Shown here in pieces: positions 24,001 to 32,300 of a stretch of 64,000 bases of DNA. The notes under the pieces were generated by a model. It worked only from the letters and a program-made list of their open reading frames with translations, did not search any database and was not told the DNA's origin. The stretch's first letter is position 1. Each line of letters starts with the position of its first letter. Origin of the DNA: Pectinophora gossypiella (lineage: Eukaryota > Arthropoda > Insecta > Lepidoptera > Gelechiidae). The position numbers and the translations under genes are program-made. The stretch is taken from assembly GCF_024362695.1 (NCBI RefSeq), contig NC_065425.1, positions 5,461,001-5,525,000 of the forward strand. Direction: 5' to 3'.

Positions 24001-24177
24001 TCATCCACTCTTGTCGGTATAGCATTCTCAATGCTACTATTGTAGGGAAAATAGCCAACCAACATATCTATAGTACCAAACCATCTTGCTTTCTAAACAT
24101 TACATTAAACATTATTATATTATATATTTATTTTATTCTAATTCTTCATGATCTCCTAGCGTTATCGTTATTTGTCA

Positions 24178-24345
24178 GGTCCTTTGTTACAGAAGTGACT
24201 GCCTGTCATCATCATCATGTCATATTCTAAGCTGCGAAATGAAAACCAATCCAATACAGGTGAGGTCACATACTTTCGAACCACATTTCTCGGGAATGTG
24301 AATTTCTCAAGATATTTTTCTTCACCGCTGAGCAAATGATAAACA
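24178..24345 (-). repeat. SINE-2 fragment
   Basis: 'cagaagtgactgcctgtc', 'ggtgaggtcacatacttt', 'ctcgggaatgtg' and 'gatatttttcttcaccg' occur in the same order as in the fuller SINE-2 at 25410-25775. Confidence 0.5.
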
Positions 24346-24689
24346 TTTAACAACAAAAAATGAACATAAACAGATAAAATGAAGAAATACGAAAAACATT
24401 AGTACAAAATAAACTAAAATACTTGGAGGCGTAAACTTATCTTGTTTAATTAGCGGTAGAAAGTCACATTGAAACTTCACAGGGTCTACAAAGTCAGACG
24501 GTGTTTGTAATAGGTATATCTTCAATTAAAACTACTTAGACCTTTGGGGCAGGGGTCGTTATTAAATTTCGTGCATGAGCAGAGACGAAATGATGAACTT
24601 AGAACATTACATGCATAAATTAACGTGGTAAGTAGACCCACAGACGATTAGAAACAAACATTTCGTTTATGTGATTTCGATATGGAGTC

Positions 24690-24825
24690 ATCACTCATTT
24701 TAAGAGCCACGCTCTTGTCGGTGTAGCATTCTTCATGCTACTTTAGTAGCACTCCGCAGTACTCTGACGCGAGTGGGATGTCGCCCAGAGTAGTATATTT
24801 CAAAGCCGTACTAGGACTCCTCGAT
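24690..24825 (-). repeat. RTE-tailed SINE-like repeat, deleted copy
   Basis: The tail 'gagccacgctcttgtcgg' joins the body ('gcagtactctgacgcgagtg'), with an internal deletion relative to 6871-7051. Confidence 0.6.
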
Positions 24826-24889
24826 ATGGAGTGCTAAGACGTAATTTTTTGAGATGAAAATAAGAATCAGTCTTCTTTCTATCTTCTTC

Positions 24890-25000
24890 TATTATAAGGG
24901 TTGAAGGTGGATGACCAACCTCATCAACCCTGGTGTCAGGGTGAATATTAAGCCGCTAAAGGCCCATGACCTGGCTCATATAACGACTTCGATTAAAATC
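24890..25000 (-). repeat. SINE-1 tail fragment
   Basis: Reverse complement of the SINE-1 3' region: 'atcaaccctggtgtcagggt', 'gagccg..aaaggccc' and 'catgacctggctcat', with a TTCTTCTAT start matching its AAGAAG tail. Confidence 0.55.
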
Positions 25001-25409
25001 AGTTATAAGTAAGATCTTCTAGCCCTACGACTCATCTCAAAGGACGTGCAGCTTAAAAACAACTTTAATGTAACATAAGTTCACGATTACCTATATCCCG
25101 TTTGGGGTAGTCACATGGGGTTGCGTACACCCATCCCAAGACGAATTAAATACTCTCACCTCAACGAGTTTTCTGTTAAAAACAACTTAAGTCGACAGAA
25201 AGCCACATAAAACCCTCCTAACACGATAGTATCATGTCTTAGTAAAAGTTAACTCGTAATTTAGCGTGCCTGGGTGGATAGGCCTCGACTTATGGTCTAA
25301 AATTTGAAAGCTTAAACTGTCTGGAGGCACGTTCGGAGAGATAACACGTTGAAACATAACTTTCAGAGTATTATGGCCCTATCTCACTGAGATGCTATTG
25401 TTGCGTCAT

Positions 25410-25775
25410 CATCATCATCTCTCTAGCATTATTCCGTTTTTCACAAGGCCCCCTTACCTAACCTAAAGAGTTGACAGGTCCTGTTCTTTTCAGAAGCGAC
25501 TGCCTGTCTGACTTTCCAACCCGCGAGGGGAAAACCAGCCTTAAAAATTCACTACAGCTTAGGTCTCATACCTCCGAAAATGCATTTCTCGGGAATGTGG
25601 GTTTCCTCACGATATTTTCCTTGGAGCACGTGATAAGAATTTATGACCCAAACATGAATTCGAAAACAAATTCGACAAATATTGGTTTAGGCCTGTGCTG
25701 GATTCGAACCTGCGACCTCAAAGTAAGAGGCAAGCGTTGTACCTACTGGGCTATCAAGGCACGGTATTGTTACGG
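25410..25775 (-). mobile_element. SINE-2, near full length
   Basis: On the minus strand a tRNA-like head ('gtagcccagt'-type start, 'aggttcgaatccagcacagg') precedes 'gaattcatgtttgg' and 'atcacgtgctcc', then a body with 'cgtgaggaaacccacattcc' and 'aggcagtcgcttctg', and a (ATG)n tail. It gives a chance 122-codon + frame that should not be taken as a gene. Confidence 0.7.
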
Positions 25776-25861
25776 CATTATCAGCGGGAAAATATACGCG
25801 ATTTCAGTTGATGGCAACTTTGTTGCGACAAAATGGTGAGCTGGGTAGCTCACTCGGTAGC

Positions 25862-26160
25862 ACAAATTCAAATTCAAAAATATCTTTATTCAGTAGGTAA
25901 CATAGTTACACTTTGAATCGTCAATTTTTACATAACGAACGTCTCATCCGCCTAAAACTACTGCAGCTTCTCACAACCTGTATCGCCGGGGAAAAGAAGC
26001 TGCAAGAAAAACCTCGGCACAGGGCCCTAGACGTTCTTTAAAAAAAAAAAAAATGATATACAATTGAGTAATTTAGCTGCCTAATATCAGTTCTCAGACA
26101 GTTAATCCCATGCATTCATATCTTCTAAATAATCACTAACTTTATAATAACCTTTTTTGC
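25862..26160 (-). mobile_element. CR1/Jockey-type LINE 3' end, 5'-truncated
   Basis: Nearly the same sequence as 44946-45258. On the minus strand it encodes the ORF2 terminus (GYYKVSDYLEDMNAWD-stop), followed by a 3' UTR with 'acctgtatcgccgggg' (complement orientation) and a terminal TTTGAA-type microsatellite. High similarity to the intron copy suggests both are relatively recent. Confidence 0.7.
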
Positions 26161-27148
26161 ACACTTTATGCAACTGCGTATCTTTTGTCAGTGATGCGGC
26201 GATGGTGGCTCCACCACGATTACCTTCAGTCTTGAAGATCTGTGAGCTGTCGTTTGATGTAGGGATGTAATGCAGTTATTGTTGAAAAAGGTTGTTTTGG
26301 CTGTCTTTGCATTATACATTTTTAATAATGTAGATCTAAGTGAGACACTTTTTAGTAGTCAGGTTTCGAATCATCGCATTTTTTTCCCCAAAATGACAAT
26401 ACTGATTCCTGCGTCATTGTTTCCTGATACATAGCTTTAATTTGTTTGCGTGTTCCACCTAAGACCACAACGTCACTTAACACCAGGATGGATCGTTGGC
26501 AAACACTATCAAATCTTTTAATATAAACAAACGTAATATTCTGTATTGTGACGGTATATCGTATTTTTTCGTCGAATACTGTAACAATATCATTTTAATA
26601 ACTTTCTAGAACCCCCAATGAAACACCAGACAATTTAAATTACCAAGTCTTAAGTAGAATTTCGGTCTCGGTAAGTTTCTTAGAAATGAATCAATAACAG
26701 AGTCATCACACCTTGTTTTATTGTTTTGTTTAAATTTCTATGGCACTACAATATTTCTTTATTGATAATAACAAACACTGGAAGAGCGGAGTTTCTCCTG
26801 ACACAGGCAATTTGTTGCTTATAAGGAAACTCCAATAAACTAATGTACGACTGAATTTATAAATATACATTCTTTTTGATTTTTTTTTTTATTTTTAGTA
26901 GGACAGCTTAAAATATTTTTTATTTATTTTTTTAACATTATATACGATATCCGGCAGAGGGAGTAAATACTTGAGGCTATCTTAACATTGGTGTCAGGAT
27001 TTCCATATCGATGTTTTCCATCATTCAGCCCGCTAGGGTTCATTGATACTTCCAAATATAATCCTCTAAACTTAGACGACGCCCTGAGCCGAGATTCACG
27101 CCCCACTGCACTCTCTCAGGCCTGTTACCTTTTGCACCGGGTGAGAAT
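26161..27148. other. Intergenic with a diverged SINE-like stretch
   Basis: 26940-27145 is weakly related to the 8845-9060 repeat ('tgcaccgggtgagaataacc'). The rest holds nothing recognised. Confidence 0.4.
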
Positions 27149-27496
27149 AACCAGGGTGTTAGTGACATCGTAACGAATACTGAGGGAGATTTATTTACTT
27201 ATTAATTCTACTCGATATTAACTCGGAATAATTATCTGAATCATCCGCCTCAGTATTGGTTACTTAATTACTTACACCCCGTACAAGTACGTACAGCTAT
27301 ACGAGTATGTGTAGTAACGAATACTGAGGGGATGATATCAAGTGGAATTTCCTGTCAGACAATTTCAATGCTTTTTTATATTATTTTCAGTGCTATACTT
27401 TTGCGATGGAAAATTCCACTTGATATCAACTCAGAATAATGGCCTGAATCATCCCTCAATGTTTTCGTTACGATGTCGCTAACACCTTGTATAATG
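27149..27496. mobile_element. Two adjacent family B palindromic MITEs
   Basis: Copy 1 (27149-27287) starts 'gggtgttagtgacatcgtaa' and ends 'acttacacccc', with a deleted interior. Copy 2 (27305-27496) has the inner arms 'atatcaagtggaattt' and 'aaattccacttgatatcaac' and ends 'gatgtcgctaacacc'. The terminal sequence is a long inverted repeat of about 100 bp. No coding capacity. Confidence 0.65.
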
Positions 27497-28284
27497 CAAC
27501 CTACAGCAGACCCACGAGTATAATAAGCCACCGTCAAAATATTAGTAATAATAATTGTCTAAGGAAAATTCTAAACTCATCATTTCGTCACTGTCTCTGA
27601 CCAAGCATGGAATATATGTCAAAAGAGAACAGCTAAGGCCGACAGCGCGTGAATGTATTTTAGGTGCATAAGTAATTGGGCAACCACAGATCCACCCTCT
27701 CGGAATGGCATATATACGTATTGTGTAGTTACCAACGTAGGTATATATTTACAAAATGGTTAGCTTATTTTAAGTATCGAACATCCTTTTTAAAATCAGA
27801 TCATAAACAAGTCACTAGGTGTTGGAGCGCCTGTCGTCATATGCGGAGCAAATCCGTGTTTAATTAAGTATGGCTATTATTTTTCCTGCAGGCGCTTTTT
27901 TCTTGCTGTGTGTTTGGGCGTGGTTCAACCCCCCTCACAATAAATAAGTCGTTGGAACGTGCAAGTCGTATTTTTTTTAAAACCTTCTGTAATACCTATA
28001 GGCGCTAAATCCATTTCAAATCTACGTTAATTCACAACACTAGGAGTAGCAAAATCGGTGAAACTTGGGAGATCGCGTCAAAGACATCGCAATAAACTTT
28101 TGATACTCAATTTGAAGAACTTTTTCTTGTTACTGAGCTACAGCGGTGAACTTTGGACATGAAACACGCGCTTTAAAGCCTTTTAAATTGATTCAAAGAT
28201 GGCTATCATACTGGAATAGGTGCGTATAAAAAACAGAACACGTTTAGCTGCCTACTTTTCTGGGAATGTCGTGAAAACTGACAT
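27497..28284. other. Intergenic, nothing recognised
   Basis: No domain-bearing frame or named repeat. Confidence 0.4.
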
Positions 28285-28372
28285 GTGATATAACCCCACC
28301 GGGATTCGATCTCGGGACATCCGAATCGTGAACCCAATGCTCTACAACTAGACCACGGAGGCCGTTATGGAC
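28285..28372 (-). repeat. SINE-1 head fragment (-)
   Basis: Complement of a tRNA-like head: 'ccaccgggattcgatctcgg' (box B) and 'tctacaactagaccacgg' (box A region). Confidence 0.55.
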
Positions 28373-28440
28373 CGTACGATGGCATGTGATCAGCACCATA
28401 ACATCGCGCTAATATAGGTCCAATAAGCATACAATATAGT

Positions 28441-28869
28441 TGTTACGGACAGCCGAGAAGAGGAGGTCGCGGGCTAATTTAATTCACGCACGACCCGCTA
28501 ATTGCGTCGCGAAACGGAAGAGCGACGCGGGGAGCGGTGCGGGGAGCGACGCGGGGCATGGCGCGGGGAGCGACGCGAGGAGCGGATACATGGCGCGGCG
28601 CTCCTGATTGGCCGACGTAATGCGCGCACAGCCCGCTAGTTCCGGACCGAAGATTTCCAATAAGAATCTGATTGGACACGTCACGAATCACTTCTTCTCT
28701 ACTTCTCACTGATTTTACATCGATTATTTACGAATTTTTACCTAAGATTTTTTACTTGTATTTTACTTTTTAACTTTGTATTTTTAATGTGGTTTGCCAA
28801 ATAAACCGGATCTTCACTTGCACCGCGGGTTTTCTTCAGTCCCAGCAAATAAAATCTGCATAAGCAACA
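28441..28869 (+). repeat. BEL/Pao 5' LTR (429 bp)
   Basis: Begins 'tgttacggacagccgagaag' and ends 'ctgcataagcaaca'. The first 250 bp are GC-rich with repeated 'ggggagcgacgcg' words; the last 170 bp are A+T-rich and include AATAAA (28800-28805), a plausible polyadenylation signal. Reading it against 35118-35546 I found no difference. Confidence 0.95.
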
Positions 28870-28890
28870 GCGGTGGTCCTTCGTCGTCGG
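28870..28890 (+). promoter_or_regulatory. Probable primer-binding site
   Basis: Just inside the 5' LTR, 'tggtccttcgtcg' (28874-28886) starts with TGG, the complement of the tRNA CCA end, as expected for minus-strand priming. The matching tRNA was not identified. Confidence 0.5.
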
Positions 28891-28910
28891 ATAGAAGAAA
28901 CCTGAATCCT

Positions 28911-29010
28911 CAAGAAAGAAGACGAACCCTCAAGAAAGAAGACGAACCCTCAAGAAAGAAGACGAACCCTCAAGAACGAAGACGAATTCTCAAGAAAGAA
29001 GGCCTACTCT
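28911..29010 (+). repeat. 20-bp tandem repeat x5 in BEL leader
   Basis: Five exact-length units of 'caagaaagaagacgaaccct'; units 4 and 5 are degenerate. A further purine-rich tract follows to about 29105. Function unknown. Confidence 0.85.
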
Positions 29011-29376
29011 TAATACGGAAAAAAGAAGAGGAAGTCTCAAGAGAGAAGAGGAAGTCAGAAGAGGGAAGAGGAAGTCTGAAGAGGGAAGAGGAACAATCAA
29101 GAACCGCAAGACTGAAGATTGGTCTAACATCGATATAAAAACATCGATATATTTTTAATTTCAACTTCTAGTTTCAACTTTCTAATTTCAACAAGGTAGC
29201 GCAGTCTTGTCCACCTAACGGTGCCAACGGGAGGCTGTGTGCACATCATACGTCCGTTAGGACGGAAAAGTGACTCCTTGAAGCGGGAGTTGCTACTCGC
29301 ACAGCCTTTTTCGAGGTTACGAGTTAGCCGTATAGCCTTTTTCGAGGCTGCGGTAGCTTCTGGCTTACGCCGAAGA

Positions 29377-32300
29377 ATGCCCATCACGAGGAGCAAGAAG
29401 ACCTTTGAAGCTAGAGAGAACACCTTTGAAGCTAGAGAGAACACCTTTGAAGCTAGAGAGAACACCTTTGAAGTCAGAGAGAAGACCTTTGAAGATAGAG
29501 AGAAGTCCGCGCCCGCCTCCGCCGCGCCAATGGTACTCATCGAGAGAGACACGGCCGCGCTCCCGCGCACCACGACGTCAGCCATGCACATCGATGAACA
29601 GCCTGCCAGCACGTCGGCAGCGTCCGCGAACACGGTTGTCCCGCAACGACGACTCGTCACGTCCACGGAAGGGGGACAGGTGCAAGTCCCGCCTGTCAGA
29701 GCAAGTACCCGCTCCGTGCGATCGATGCGCTCCACAGCAAGTACGGCGGCGCGCATCAGACAAGCCGAGCTCGACGCGGAGATACAATTAGCTGAAATGA
29801 AACAGCAGGAACTTCGTCTAGAAGCCATTAAGGTTAAGGCGAAACTTGAACGGAGCGTCGCAATGATAAGGGAAGAAAGCGAAAGAGGAAGCCAAATCGA
29901 TGAACAGGAAATCGCCGCTGAAACGCACACGGAGGAACAGCAACGCGTCCACGACTGGTTGATTGAAATGGAATACAGCCAGCCGCGGGGGGAGGGACGA
30001 CGCCCGCCTCAGCACAGTATGGAGCCTGTTCTATGCGCGAGAAACGCGCACGCGAGCGAGCGAGATGGAAGATGGAATCGAGAGGCACGAGGGAAAGAGA
30101 CGGAACTACGCCCGCCTAGCCCTATTCCTAATCAACGTACGAGCTTTCATGCGACGAATAAAGAAGAGGACACGGTCGATAGAATAGCACAAGCGCTAGA
30201 AAAGATCGTGAATAAACGTCCGGTGCCCCGCCAAGCCCACGAGCTGCCTACGTTCAGCGGCGCCGCGACGGAATGGCTACCCTTCAAGGCGGCCATGCGG
30301 GATTCTACGACGATGTACAAGTATTCCGACTACGAGAACCTCGCACGGCTACGGAACTGTCTACGAGGGAATGCACAGGAGACAGTCGCCGCGCTGCTAT
30401 ACTCGGCGACTAGCCCCGACGAGATTATGCGAACATTGGAGCAATGTTTTGGAAGACCAGAGATGTTGATCGAACGAGCGATGGAAGATATAAAGAAGTT
30501 ACCTAAGTCCGGTACGTCCGCGGGCGAATTGAACACCCTCGCGGTCAAGTTGAAGAACATCGTATGCGTATTAGGTGGCGTCGATGAAAGAGGATATCTC
30601 CGAAACCCCATGCTCACACGAGAGGTCATCGAGAAGCTAAGCCCACATCTCAAGTCTAGGTGGTATGACTTCGCCTACGAACACGGAGACCCATCGGAAG
30701 CCGAGATAGCAACGCTGTCAAGATTTTTGGAACGTGAGGCCGACCGTGCGATGCGATTTTCATACGCCACATCGCCCCAGTCGCTGAAGGAGACTTTCAA
30801 CAATCAAGAAAAGAAGTCGTTTTCACGTGAAAGGCCACGTAAAGACGTGAAAGTCTACGCAACCACTGAAACACCCACCGCACCGACCGTCGAGAGAGAA
30901 AAGGAAGCCGTCACAAAACGATGTCTATGCTGCGGCGGCAACCACGACGTACCCGATTGTAAGAAATACAAGAGGATGACGGTCAACGAACGATGGCAGT
31001 GGGTGAAAGAAGAGAAAATATGCTTCAAGTGCATCAACGGAAAGCACAGGAGATTCACATGTAAAGCGAAGAGGTGCGGAATAGAAAACTGTCTCTTACC
31101 TCACCACAGTACGTTGCATATGGACACGTCGCCCGCCGCAGCTACTCAACCGAAGTCACCGCCAGTAAACGAGGAAAATGTCTTGTCCGCGTCGGCCACT
31201 ACAAGCGGCCCGGTCAAGGTGTTATTGAAGGTGTGCCCGGTGGAGATACGCGTACCGGGAGGACCGTCATTGAAGAGGTATGCGCTACTAGACGAAGGCG
31301 CTACCATCACGCTCATGGATGAAGGCCTAGCGAACGACCTCGGCGCCAGAGGACATGTGAGCCCGCTACACATACACGGGGCCACAGCGAGTCAAAAGGA
31401 GACGCAGAGTCGTGTCGTCAAGATTGAAGTACGAGGCCAACATGAAGAGCAGTTTCACGACATTACCGCCCACACGGTGAAACAACTTACGATCGGAAGC
31501 CAGACGGTGAAAAGGAAGTTCATCGAATACGAACACTTGAAGCACCTACCACTCGACGACATGAGTTACGAATCGGCGCGCCCGAGCCTACTGATCGGCG
31601 CCGACAACTGGCATCTGATTATCTCGAAGGAAATCCTCATCGGCAAACGCTACGAGCCCATCGCATCACGCACCGAGCTGGGATGGACGATACATGGCAC
31701 GGTGCCGCGGAGCTTGTACCGAGGGGAGGATCAACTAGTCCTCCACGTACACGCCAAGACGGAAAAAGACGTGAGGAACTTCGCTAATGAAGATGGGGAA
31801 TTAAACGCGCTCATCAAAACACATTACGACGTCGACGCCCTAGGAATTGCCTTGATAACGAAGCCGAGGAAGGCCGAAGAGAGAGCGATCGACATCTTCA
31901 ATAAAACCATCGAACGAGTCAACGGAAGATATCAAGTGGGCCTGCCATGGAGAGACGAGCAAGTAGTCATGCCGCCCAGCTATGAGATGGCTTTCAGGAG
32001 ACTGCGGACTATCGAGAGGAAGATGGATCAGTCCCCTGAATTCCGGGCAGCCTACACAAGCCAGATAGAGAACCTACTCACGAAGGGATACGCCGCAGTA
32101 GCTAACGGAGACGAGAGAGACAACGACAAGTCATGGTACCTACCTCACTTCGCCGTGACGAACCCTAACAAGCCAGGGAAGGTACGCCTAGTCTTCGACG
32201 CAGCCGCCAAGTCGAGAGGAGAGAGCCTGAACGATCACCTCCTAGATGGACCCGACTTACTGCGAGCCTTACCGGGAATTCTCTATCGCTTCCGGGAGAA

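Noticed and set aside
25471..25839. 122-codon + frame
   Set aside because: Lies on a SINE-2 copy in antisense; contains the tRNA-like head read as protein.
28479..28709. Antisense frames in the LTRs, repeated at 35156-35386
   Set aside because: Produced by GC-rich LTR repeats on the non-coding strand; same in both LTRs simply because the LTRs are identical.
28794..29138. 114-codon frame across the BEL leader
   Set aside because: Starts within the LTR without an ATG and consists of purine-repeat translation; the gag-pol frame follows in another position.
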